Assembly (NCBI GenBank): GCA_025061865.1
Contig: JANXAA010000127.1
Span: forward strand, 1 to 6,587
Source: Acidobacteriota bacterium
Lineage (GTDB): Bacteria; Acidobacteriota; HRBIN11
Length of the DNA stretch: 6,587 nucleotides
Direction: 5' to 3'
The notes beneath the pieces were generated by a model. The model worked only from the letters and a program-made list of their open reading frames with translations. It made no database searches and was not told where the DNA came from. Shown piece by piece: positions 1 to 6,439 of the stretch. Numbering within the stretch: position 1 is the stretch's first letter; each line of letters opens with the position of its first letter. A program made the translations under genes and the position numbers.

Positions 1-567
1 CATTTACATAGATCGGTACTTCAAGTTCAGTCGTATAGTCATATATACCAACCGACCGTCCCAGGCCGACCTCTAGCTTTTTATGCCCCAACAGAAGGGC
101 GCCCAGAGCCGTCCCGCCGTAAACCGTACCCCGCAGGACTCGGTAGCGGAAGGAATGCCGGTACCCGAGATTCCCCTGCACGCCGATCAGGGCCATCCGT
201 CCCAGCGGAATGACCAAATCTAAGCCGGGTGCTACGGAGAAATACGTGTCCCATCCCTGAACGGACCGACAGCTGGATAGGCACTTGAGTCGGCACCTCC
301 CAGGAATTTAAGGGTGGGCCGCCAGGCGAAGGGCCCCAGGCGTCGGTATTTCTGTCGAATAACCGCCAGGTCCCGATCTAGCGGATGTCGGGGCGCCGTC
401 TGAGCCCATCCACTGCCAATGCCGGCCATCCCAAACCACCCAAGGTCCCAGAGAAAGGGAAAAGCGAGCAGGGCTATGCACCCCAGTTTTTTCCAAGTCG
501 GCCCTTTTTCAGGGCGTTCCGCTAGTTGAGACTTTTTCGGCATCTCAGCCCTAAAATCATGACTCAT
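1..567 (-). pseudogene. Outer-membrane beta-barrel protein of polysaccharide clusters, 5' part, frameshifted, runs off window
   Basis: The first 103 codons read from ATG 567. They give a basic N-terminus, a hydrophobic stretch at about residues 28-50 and a signal-peptidase-like GWAQ-TAP site near 54-57. Then come RRLGPFAWRPTLKFLGGADS and AVGPF, a pattern I recall from outer-membrane barrel proteins of exopolysaccharide clusters, where a first strand is followed by a D-S/N-x-Y/V turn. This frame stops at 232. Near 254-262 the continuation moves to another minus frame, starting GWDTYFSVAPGLDLVIPLGR and staying open for 85 codons to base 1, with alternating polar/hydrophobic strands (GTALGALLLGHKKLEVGLGR). 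One added base joins the two halves. ATG 543 (MPKKSQ) is an alternative start; neither start has a strong ribosome site. Expected role: envelope barrel linked to polysaccharide export or assembly. Family assignment is moderately sure; the exact function is unknown. Confidence 0.68.
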
Positions 568-614
568 GGAAAATACGCCCCACGTGTAAAGTTTTTGAGA
601 TTCGCGACAGAAAC

Positions 615-620
615 ATTATA
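615..620 (-). promoter_or_regulatory. Consensus -10 hexamer upstream of the barrel gene
   Basis: The minus strand reads TATAAT here, about 50 bases upstream of ATG 567, in an AT-richer stretch of the 133-base gap after the WecA-like gene. No good -35 hexamer lies 16-18 bases further upstream (the bases there are around TAGGCC), so an activator or a weak promoter would have to be assumed. It suggests the barrel gene may be transcribed separately from the genes upstream of it. Confidence 0.35.
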
Positions 621-659
621 AGTTTATCCCGACTTAGGGCCTATGGACCAATGGGGTCC

Positions 660-690
660 TGAGGGATGGTTTGCCACCCATGAGCTCAAG
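660..690 (-). terminator. Possible weak hairpin after the WecA-like gene
   Basis: Minus-strand GGGTGG-CAAA-CCATCC can form a six-pair stem with one G-U pair and a four-base loop. It could be extended by TGAG/CTCA with a bulge. It begins 10-20 bases after the stop at 701. No T-run follows, so it is not a standard intrinsic terminator and may be chance. Confidence 0.2.
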
Positions 691-700
691 GGTACTACAG

Positions 701-1770
701 CTACAGGCTACGGGTCATAAGCCGCCTGACTGTTCGCCACGGCACGCCTTCCTGACGTTCGAAGGGGATGTGCTCGAATAACACGATGGTCCCGATGGCG
801 GCCAGGGTTAAGACCCCTGCCATGACCACCCAGCCCAATAAAGGCACTCGAAAGACGACCAAACTCAGTGCTATCGAACCGAAAAGCATCCCGAATCCGT
901 AAAGTAGCAAGACAATCCAGCGTTGACGGTATCCTAATCGCTGGAGCCGATGAAACGTATGGTCCTTCCCGGGTGAAGCAAAGGGGACGAGACCCCGCCG
1001 GAGACGGGATACGGTCACCAGCGTCGTGTCAAAGATCGGAACGCCCAGGACTAGAATCGGAAGGAGCCAGTCAACTGAAGCGGGCGCATCCGAAATTCGG
1101 ATTTTTAAGCCTAAGGTGGCCATCAAGAGGCCCAAGAACATGGCCCCGCCATCCCCCATAAAGATGCGGGCCGGGTGAAAGTTGTAGACCAAAAATCCTA
1201 ATGATGCGCCTAAAGCGGTAGCCGCCAAGAGACCGGTAAGCGTCTGGCGACTTAAGGCTGCTAAGACGAGAAAGTAGAAAGCCCCGATGGCTGAGATGCC
1301 AGCAGCTAAGCCATCCATGCCGTCCAACAAATTAAAAGCGCAAATGATCCCAATAACCCATAAGAGTGTAATCGCATAGTTGACAGCCGTCCAAGGCGTT
1401 ACCTCGGCATAAATGCCCGCCCCGATGAGGACCATCCGGCTAGGGGCATCGCAAAGAACAACTTGACCTGCGAGTGAAGACGTCCCATATCGTCGAAAAA
1501 TCCGACGACGGCCACAATCGTCCCGGCGCCCAGGATAGCCCAGGCTTCTCGGAGAACCTTCGTCTCTAGGAAGAATCCCAGCGTCAAGACAGCTGCGCCG
1601 AAAATGGCAAGTCCCCCTAGACGTGGGATAGGCCGATGGTGAATCTTCAAGGGCCCCGGCCAGTCGATGGCTTTCCACCGATGGGCCAGCCTGGCTGCCA
1701 GGGGAACGCCCGCCAATGTCAGGCTGAAGGCGATCAGTCCTGCAAACGGCCAGGTCCAGGCATATGTCAT
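701..1770 (-). pseudogene. WecA/MraY-family polyprenyl-phosphate sugar-1-phosphate transferase, frameshifted
   Basis: Members of this family move a sugar-1-phosphate from a UDP-sugar (often UDP-GlcNAc) to undecaprenyl phosphate in the inner membrane, starting a lipid-linked glycan. From ATG 1770, codons 1-112 give several membrane helices, the KIHHRPIPRLGG loop and FFDD (91-94). That frame ends at 1399. Adding one base after GG at 1436-1437 continues at M113 into a second frame ending at 701, for a composite of 356 residues, normal for the family. The second part holds NLLDGMDGLAAG (147-158), FMGDGG with D207, IFDT with D248 and the cytoplasmic KDHTFHRL box (269-276). With these motifs present the enzyme would be complete if the frame were restored. 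No ribosome site is visible before ATG 1770, and the sequence just upstream is an epimerase relic, so the native start region may be lost. UDP-sugar specificity cannot be read from sequence. Confidence 0.85.
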
Positions 1771-1795
1771 ATGGGTAAACAGGCAGGTTGGCAGG

Positions 1796-2002
1796 GTTGA
1801 CGGCCGGCCCGTCGTCGATCCGCTCGGCTGCCCAAAGCGTACCTTCGACGATATCAGACACGCAGGTCCGATTTCGAATCGAATGACCGTCGCCCTGGGC
1901 TTCGAAAGAGGTCTACCCGACGTGAGCCCGGGCCATCATGGCCATCACAGCATGGTGTTCCTTGGCCCGGGGCCTATAGACCGTAAAGTACCGGCAAGAG
2001 AC
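1796..2002 (-). pseudogene. Relic of an NAD-dependent nucleotide-sugar epimerase/dehydratase
   Basis: One minus frame reads 69 codons that align by eye with the middle to C-terminal part of extended SDR sugar epimerases: VSCRYFTVYRPRAKEHHAV, then MAMMARAHVG, an amber codon at 1913-1915, then FEAQGDGHSIRNRTCVSDIVE (in two blocks) and GTLWAAERIDDGPAVN. The usual family pattern is RYFTVYGPR-K-E/N-HAV, then PFE-WGDG-Q-R-TYV-DIVEG, then A-ERIDDGTAVN. Changes from it include G to R in VYGPR, Y to C before VSD, and the stop. The resemblance begins a few bases after the GT4 stop at 2011 and ends after AVN, so the Rossmann N-terminus with GxxGxxG and the catalytic YxxxK are both absent. It cannot encode an enzyme. 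It implies that the locus once carried an epimerase gene here, or that a piece was inserted. The identification is from memory of the family. Confidence 0.78.
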
Positions 2003-2010
2003 TTGCCTTT

Positions 2011-3201
2011 CTACAGCGTTTCCACCGCTCTCATAAACTCTTCCGCTAACCGCTGACGGTCGAAGAACTGTCCGGCAGTTCGGGCCCGTAGCCCCATCTC
2101 AGCCAACGCGGCTGGATGCGCCCGTACCCATCGAATGGCCTGAGCAATGGTCCCCGGGTCGTCCGGGTCGGTGACCAAGCCGCATCCATAGGCCTGTACG
2201 ATCCGGGCCACATCGCTTTCTGGGGGCACAATCGCTAGCACGGGCCGTCCGACCATCAAGACTGAATAAACCTTACTGGGAACGACAAGGCCCTCCAGGC
2301 CCCGGCGGAGGGTAACGACGTGCAGGTCCGCTGAAATCAATACATACGGCAAGAGCGTCTCCGGATAGTACGGCCGAAATCGAACGTTAGGCAGGCCGTC
2401 GGCCTGCTTCTCGACCCATGCACGGCGGGAACCGTCTCCTACAAAGACCAAACCAATCTCCCTCTCCGTCACTTGGCGGAACGCTTCCAATAAAGTCTCC
2501 CACGCCCCGGCGAATCCGATGTTACCCGCATGGACGAGGACGAAGGAGAAGTCTCCCCGAATCTCGCGAATGACGGGATGGTCAGAGTCAGCCGGTGGGT
2601 TTATCCGGGCCGTCCCGCCCCGGATGACTATGACCCGGTCGGGGTCGACGCCTTTGGCGACGACTCGGTCTCGCATATCCTCGCCCAGTACAACGACTCG
2701 CCGAGCCTGTCGGAGCGACCACCGGTGCAGCCGTTCCCATAAGGACACGAAAGTCCCCGGTTTCACGATTCCAGCCGCCACGGCCATGTCCGGGTGGAGG
2801 TCCTGGATATTGTAAATCCACGGGATGCCCCGTAGCTTGGCCACGATGGCGCCTATCAGGGACGTCAAGGGCGGGTCTGTCATAGCCATAAGGACATCTG
2901 GCCGGGGACGAATCGTAAGGGTCCGGAGGAATGCCAGGACCATGTAGGACAGGTAATCCGCCAAGCGACCGAACATGCGACGGCGGGAAAAGGCCGTAGA
3001 GCCGACCCGTTCGACTACCACACCTTCGTCCTCAGAACGACAGACCCAGTAGTAGGGATACCGTTCCGGGCCGTCTGAGGGACGTCCCGTGAGGACGGTG
3101 ACCCGATGCCGTTGGACCCACACTCGGGCTAAATCTCGAAGGACTCGACCCGTAGCCCCGACTTCCGGGGGATAACACCGATTCAGGACGAGGATATGCA
3201 T
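2011..3201 (-). CDS. GT4 (WbuB-like) glycosyltransferase
   Basis: This is a 396-residue, intact GT-B fold glycosyltransferase, expected in the cytoplasm or on the inner membrane face, adding a sugar from a nucleotide donor to a lipid-linked acceptor. The N-terminal domain opens MHILVLNRCYPPEVGATGRV (1-20), the usual first strand and glycine loop. RPDVLMAMTDPPLTSLIGA (100-118) and IYNIQDLHPDMA (129-140) are typical of WbuB-like members. The C-terminal nucleotide-binding domain has FVLVHAGNIGF (220-230), AWETLLEAF (233-241), LVFVGDGSRR (251-260) and EGLVVPSKVYSVLMVGRPVL (303-322), standing where GT4 proteins carry their donor-binding EX7E-like region. There is no strong ribosome site before ATG 3201, and a 170-base gap separates it from the carbamoyltransferase. 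Its stop at 2011 lies about 9 bases from the recognisable epimerase relic. Donor sugar and linkage cannot be told. Confidence 0.9.
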   Translation of the reverse strand: MHILVLNRCYPPEVGATGRVLRDLARVWVQRHRVTVLTGRPSDGPERYPYYWVCRSEDEGVVVERVGSTAFSRRRMFGRLADYLSYMVLAFLRTLTIRPRPDVLMAMTDPPLTSLIGAIVAKLRGIPWIYNIQDLHPDMAVAAGIVKPGTFVSLWERLHRWSLRQARRVVVLGEDMRDRVVAKGVDPDRVIVIRGGTARINPPADSDHPVIREIRGDFSFVLVHAGNIGFAGAWETLLEAFRQVTEREIGLVFVGDGSRRAWVEKQADGLPNVRFRPYYPETLLPYVLISADLHVVTLRRGLEGLVVPSKVYSVLMVGRPVLAIVPPESDVARIVQAYGCGLVTDPDDPGTIAQAIRWVRAHPAALAEMGLRARTAGQFFDRQRLAEEFMRAVETL

Positions 3202-3236
3202 AGGGCATTAGAAATTCGGACATCAGGGATGTCGAG

Positions 3237-3371
3237 TTAGAGATACGGCACGGCCTGGGACTCCCATGGACGCGTTCGACTCATATCGACTTCGATACAT
3301 ACGCATCGCATTTCTCCATGGGCGCCCCTCAATACATTCTTGAAGGACTCTAAGATGCCATTGTCATGCAT
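3237..3371 (-). CDS. Doubtful 44-residue ORF directly after the carbamoyltransferase
   Basis: The carbamoyltransferase stop is followed at once by ATG (TGAATG), with GAAAGG placed as a possible ribosome site inside the end of the upstream gene. The ORF begins MHDNGILESFKNVLRGAHGE and ends at TAA 3237. I recognise no family. It has no membrane segment, its third-position GC is lower than in neighbouring genes, and a second minus frame is also open across most of the gap. It could be a small coupled protein, a remnant of a lost gene, or chance. Confidence 0.22.
   Translation of the reverse strand: MHDNGILESFKNVLRGAHGEMRCVCIEVDMSRTRPWESQAVPYL
3263..3322. repeat. Short inverted repeat in the gap before the GT4 gene
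   Basis: CCCATGGA at 3263-3270 is the reverse complement of TCCATGGG at 3315-3322, with 44 bases between the arms. Each arm contains the palindrome CCATGG. The gap is AT-richer than the genes around it. The arms could be an operator pair or chance; there is no T-run to make this a terminator. Confidence 0.2.
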
Positions 3372-5111
3372 TCACCTTTCTATCAAAAATCTTCCGATAG
3401 CCAGTACGTCCATGTGGGTACGCAGGAAACAGTCGAGAGCTTCTTCCGGCGTGCACACGATGGGTTCATTTTCGTTAAAGGACGTATTCAATAGGACGGG
3501 AACCCCCGTGAGCTTGCCGAACTCATCGATGAGTCGCCAGTACAGCGGGTTCACCGGTCGACTGACCGTCTGCAGCCGGCCTGTCCCGTCCACGTGGGTC
3601 GGGGCCGGAATCACGCCCCGCTTTTCAGGACGCACCCGATAAGCCATCAGCATGAAAGGCGACGGATAGCTCTGTTGGAAGTATTCTCCCGTACACTCTT
3701 CCAGAATCGACGGGGCAAAAGGCCGGAAGGGCTCCCGGTGCTTGACCCGGCGGTTCAAAACGTCCTTCATCTCGGGCCGCCGGGGGTCGACGACGATACT
3801 CCGATTCCCCAAGGCCCGGGGGCCCCACTCCATTCGCCCCTGAAACCAGCCGACGACCTTCCCTTCAGCGATACGCTGGGCCGTCTTCCGGACCAGCTCG
3901 TCTTCTGGCAGCTCCGCAATCCGCAACCCGCCGTCTGCCCTCTTATCGATGGCCTGTCGAATTGCGGCTTCCGAAAATTCAGGTCCCCAGTAAGCGTGGT
4001 TCATCACGAAGGACCGAGGCTTTCCCAGGACCTGGTGCCACACGTAGAAGGCTGCTCCGATGGCCAAACCTGCATCGCCAGCCGCTGGCTGAATGTAGAA
4101 GTCCTCAAAGGGCGTCACGTTGAAAATCTGGCCGTTGGCCACGCAATTGAAAGCCACGCCCCCGGCATAGGCCAGGGCCTTTGCCGGTAAGCCCGTCCGG
4201 CGCTCAATCAGCCGGTACAGGGCGTTCCACTGATGAAAAACGACTTCCTCCAGCCGGGCTTGAAGCGTTGCTGCCAGGTTCTCATGCCGGCGCTCGATAG
4301 GCGCAACCGTCGTGGGGGATTGATTTGGGTCGTCCGGACGGACCGAGGACCGCAGACCGGCGCTGAAAGCTGGCCGGGCTCGGTTTTCGGTATCCCGCCC
4401 CCGGTCCCTGACCCAAGGTCCCATACACCGCCGCAGTGGTCCGAAGCGACGTACGAAGAAATCTGAAAACAGAGGCCCTAACTGGGGTTCACCCTCAGCC
4501 CAGGTCATCGTAGGACCATCTACATGATGCCGGAAGTACCGCAAGCCCAGGTACTGGGTCACGGCTGTGTAGTACATCCCGACCGAATGGGGGAAAGCGA
4601 CGCTTCCCCAGATGTAAATTCGGTTCCCCTCGCCGAAGCCCCACATGGCGCTGGCGAAGTCGCCGAGGCCGTCCAGCGACAGCAGGGCCGCCCGCTCGAA
4701 GGGCGAGACGAAGAAGGCGCTGGCGATATGGGCGACATGGTGTTCGATGAAGTGGAAGCGGGCCCGGATGCGGGCGGGGTCCACGTCGAAGGCTTGCGCC
4801 AACGTTGTGCGGATGTCACCGAACCGTCCCCAGGCCCGGAGTCGGTCGAGGGCCAGTTGGGGCATTCGCAGGGCGTACCAGGCCTTCCGCAGTAGCCGCA
4901 CGTTCCGCTTCCGAGGGATAGCAATGTGGTCTACTTCGTCGATCTGGACCCCCGCGGCGTCGAGACAATATCGGACCGCATGGGCCGGGAATCCAGCGCA
5001 GTGCTTGATACGAGTGAACCGTTCCTCCTCGGCGGCGGCCACGAGCTGGCCGTCTACGACGATGGCCGCCGAGGCATCCCCGTGATAAACGTTAATGCCC
5101 AGGATGATCAT
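3372..5111 (-). CDS. NodU/CmcH-family carbamoyltransferase with an internal block deletion and an insert
   Basis: The family uses carbamoyl phosphate and ATP to make carbamoyl-adenylate and places the carbamoyl group on a sugar or other hydroxyl. ATG 5111 (579 residues) is chosen because family members begin at ILGINVYHGDASAA and AGGGA/GGGGGT lie just upstream; GTG 5141 would add only ten odd residues. The Kae1-like domain shows HGDASA (10-15), EEERF (28-32), EHHVAHIASAF (123-133) with metal-type H124 and H128, LSLDG with D147, AGGVAFNCVANG (316-327) and QPAAGDAG with D346. The YrdC-like C-terminal domain shows GWFQGRMEWGPRALGNRS (421-438), EPFRPFAPS (460-468) and LNTSFN (541-546). Between TQYLG (185-189) and LRYFRHH (190-196) the usual block with YGDE-KVMGLAPYG is missing, by my recall about 40 residues. 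About 40 unfamiliar R/P-rich residues (228-270) stand before ERRHENLAATLQ. The frame is open throughout, but activity is doubtful. Confidence 0.88.
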   Translation of the reverse strand: MIILGINVYHGDASAAIVVDGQLVAAAEEERFTRIKHCAGFPAHAVRYCLDAAGVQIDEVDHIAIPRKRNVRLLRKAWYALRMPQLALDRLRAWGRFGDIRTTLAQAFDVDPARIRARFHFIEHHVAHIASAFFVSPFERAALLSLDGLGDFASAMWGFGEGNRIYIWGSVAFPHSVGMYYTAVTQYLGLRYFRHHVDGPTMTWAEGEPQLGPLFSDFFVRRFGPLRRCMGPWVRDRGRDTENRARPAFSAGLRSSVRPDDPNQSPTTVAPIERRHENLAATLQARLEEVVFHQWNALYRLIERRTGLPAKALAYAGGVAFNCVANGQIFNVTPFEDFYIQPAAGDAGLAIGAAFYVWHQVLGKPRSFVMNHAYWGPEFSEAAIRQAIDKRADGGLRIAELPEDELVRKTAQRIAEGKVVGWFQGRMEWGPRALGNRSIVVDPRRPEMKDVLNRRVKHREPFRPFAPSILEECTGEYFQQSYPSPFMLMAYRVRPEKRGVIPAPTHVDGTGRLQTVSRPVNPLYWRLIDEFGKLTGVPVLLNTSFNENEPIVCTPEEALDCFLRTHMDVLAIGRFLIER

Positions 5112-5187
5112 GCGTCCCTGACCCCCAGAGCCTCCGGTCACGCCAGCGTCCCACGAACCGGTCGTCCCTTTAGGCTCTGTCCTCCAC

Positions 5188-5213
5188 TCTTACATTGAGA
5201 TCTTACATTGAGA
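5188..5213. repeat. Perfect 13-bp tandem repeat in the divergent spacer
   Basis: TCTTACATTGAGA occurs twice head to tail (5188-5200 and 5201-5213), with no mismatch, in the 208-base spacer between the divergent carbamoyltransferase and coiled-coil genes. It lies about 77 bases upstream of the carbamoyltransferase ATG and 106 bases upstream of the coiled-coil gene ATG. It may be a regulator site or a recent slippage duplication. Promoter hexamers with proper spacing could not be assigned in either direction. The rest of the spacer shows only a pyrimidine-rich stretch (about 5240-5267). Confidence 0.7.
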
Positions 5214-5308
5214 CCTATCTGCCGAACTGCCAATCGAATCGCTTTTTCCCTTTTTCCTTGCCCCCCCAAGGTCGCCATGCTACCATTCAGGAGGGAAAAT
5301 CTGCCGAT

Positions 5309-5314
5309 AGGAGG
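5309..5314 (+). promoter_or_regulatory. Strong Shine-Dalgarno site of the coiled-coil gene
   Basis: AGGAGG lies five bases before ATG 5320 and fixes this start. It is the best ribosome site in the window. A second AGGAGGG at 5288-5294 lies too far upstream to serve this ATG. Confidence 0.75.
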
Positions 5315-5319
5315 CGCCG

Positions 5320-5751
5320 ATGCCGGTCATCACGGTCCCCAAGGTCCTGCGGGATAAACTCGGGGAGGAGGGGGCGGACGCCCTGGTAGAGCTCATCAAT
5401 GCGGCCAGCGACCGGACCCAAGCCGACGTCCTGACCTTCGTGGAAGAGAAGTTCGAGCGCCGTCTCTCGGAAGAAGCGGCCAAGTTCAACAGCCGGCTGT
5501 CGGAGGAGATCGCCAAGCTGGACCATCGGATCAGCGAAGAGGTAGCTCGATTAGACCGCCGTATCACCGAGGAGGCGGCTCGACTGGACCGTCGCATCAC
5601 CGAAGAGGTCGCCCGTCTGGAGGTGAGACTCGCCGGCCTGGAAGCCAAGATAGCAGAAGTCCGAGCCGACTTGATCCGCTGGATGTTCATCTTCTGGGTC
5701 GGCCAACTGGGCGCCATCCTGGGCATCCTCTTTGCCTTCTTCCGCCAGTGA
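5320..5751 (+). CDS. Small coiled-coil protein with 11-residue repeats and a C-terminal membrane helix (DUF1640/CCDC90-like)
   Basis: The gene encodes 143 residues. Residues 1-45 (MPVITVPKVLRDKLGEEGAD, then ALVELINAAS, then a charged helix) match a head region I recall from small bacterial coil proteins of many thermophilic and environmental phyla, resembling DUF1640/CCDC90. Residues 48-102 are five 11-residue repeats of pattern R-[IL]-[ST]-E-E-x-A-[KR]-[LF]-[DEN]-x, followed by a degenerate sixth (103-113). Residues 119-141 (IRWMFIFWVGQLGAILGILF) form a tail-anchor-like membrane helix. The likely product is an oligomeric rod standing on the inner membrane. Its biochemical role is unknown; published links of the eukaryotic relatives to mitochondrial calcium uptake should not be carried over. 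It is the only plus-strand gene, interrupting the polysaccharide genes, so it may be unrelated to them. Its own strong ribosome site and clean frame contrast with its broken neighbours. Confidence 0.85.
   Translation: MPVITVPKVLRDKLGEEGADALVELINAASDRTQADVLTFVEEKFERRLSEEAAKFNSRLSEEIAKLDHRISEEVARLDRRITEEAARLDRRITEEVARLEVRLAGLEAKIAEVRADLIRWMFIFWVGQLGAILGILFAFFRQ
5461..5625 (+). repeat. Five in-frame 33-bp units encoding hendecad coiled-coil repeats
   Basis: Units start at 5461, 5494, 5527, 5560 and 5593, each 33 bases with no indel. Protein similarity is higher than DNA similarity: equal residues use different codons (for example E as GAA or GAG, R as CGT, CGG, CGC or CGA), so the copies are old and held by selection on the protein. 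Units 3-5 are the most alike (RISEEVARLDR, RITEEAARLDR, RITEEVARLEV). Confidence 0.85.
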
Positions 5752-5799
5752 CGACTACGCCTCACGCCGCAGGAGTAGCCCTATCGTGCCGTCCCCTCG

Positions 5800-6437
5800 T
5801 CACTCCTTCACCCCGACTGGCATCCCGACCCAATAGTGGACCAGGCCCAGGTATTCCCGGACGACACTGAGGGCAAACTGTCGGTTCTGCCACCACGTCC
5901 TTGGATCGAATCGGTCATAGCGGGCGGCCCGCACGATGGCTCGAGGTCGTCCGCCAGTCAGTCCATGCCACATCACGCGGACCCGCCGGGTGTGATATTT
6001 GGACGTCACGACGATGACAGGCCGTTCCTCTTTTGCAAAGGCCTGTGCGATGTTCGGACCTCTTCGTCAGTGGTACGCGGATGGCCGTCGATGAACCGGA
6101 TAGCCGACGGCGGGACGCCCATTCGGATCAAGACTTCCCGACTCCAATCCCACTCCTGGGGCCTATGGATGCCCAGCTCCTGGAGGGTTCGGTCTTCCCA
6201 CCCGAGATGACTCCGGATCAAGGCGACCTGGGGTGCCCAACCGGCCCGATAGAGCTCAGCGGCTTCCATAGCCCGAAAAGGCAGGTGTCCGTTCAGCACA
6301 GTGATGGCGACTGCCGGTTCCAGTCGGTCTTCGACGACCAAAAAAGCCCCCAGTCCCTCCAAAGGGGGGCGCCATCTGACCGTAACCAGCGCCGCTAACG
6401 CCAATAACCCGATACCCCACCGAAACCACCGTCCCAT
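5800..6437 (-). pseudogene. YdcF/SanA-like DUF218 protein, frameshifted
   Basis: DUF218 proteins are membrane-anchored, envelope-linked proteins whose chemistry is not settled; they often sit in polysaccharide loci. Three ATG codons follow each other at 6443, 6440 and 6437; AAGG at 6444-6447 is spaced properly only for the last, so 6437 is preferred (the 6443 start adds two Met). Residue numbers here count from 6443. An N-terminal membrane helix is at about 8-22, then AVAITVLNGHLPFRAMEAAE (44-63) and LYRAGWAPQVALI (64-76), the usual first block, and TTDEEVR (124-130). The frame then runs into LSSS and stops near 6006. One base added after CG at 6055-6056 leads into NIAQAFAKEERPVIVVTSKY, HTRR and on to a stop at 5800, completing the family's VTSxxHxxR box and a normal 214-residue protein. 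The start region overlaps or abuts the stop of the upstream partial gene, so they were probably translated together. Confidence 0.8.
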
Positions 6438-6439
6438 CA

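Noticed and set aside
251..1437. A shared CCATCC context at two of the three frameshifts (251-256 and 1432-1437), suggesting a motif-linked sequencing error
   Set aside because: Other CCATCC copies, such as 193-198, 406-411 and 426-431, are read without a frame break, and the third frameshift lacks the motif.
701..1861. A continuous 386-codon minus-strand ORF that looks like one gene
   Set aside because: It is a chance join: its first part is the epimerase relic frame, its middle is WecA-like sequence read out of frame, and only the part from about 1435 to 701 is in the true WecA frame.
3594..4190. A 198-codon plus-strand ORF inside the carbamoyltransferase
   Set aside because: It runs antisense to a gene with clear motifs in the minus frame and shows no recognisable domain.
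5112..5141. A longer carbamoyltransferase start at GTG 5141
   Set aside because: It would add MTGGSGGQGR before the conserved family start, has no better ribosome site, and family members begin at the ATG 5111 position.
5280..5765. A 161-codon minus-strand ORF opposite the coiled-coil gene
   Set aside because: It is a repetitive S/R-rich shadow of the 33-bp repeats. The plus strand has the strong ribosome site, the hendecad pattern and a membrane helix.
5752..5799. A bidirectional terminator between the convergent coiled-coil and DUF218 genes
   Set aside because: Only a four-base stem (CTAC/GTAG) with a long loop is visible, with no T-run in either direction.
254..6056. Programmed frameshifting as the reason for the three split genes
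   Set aside because: No slippery heptamer or adjacent strong stem was seen at the three sites, and these families are not known for it.
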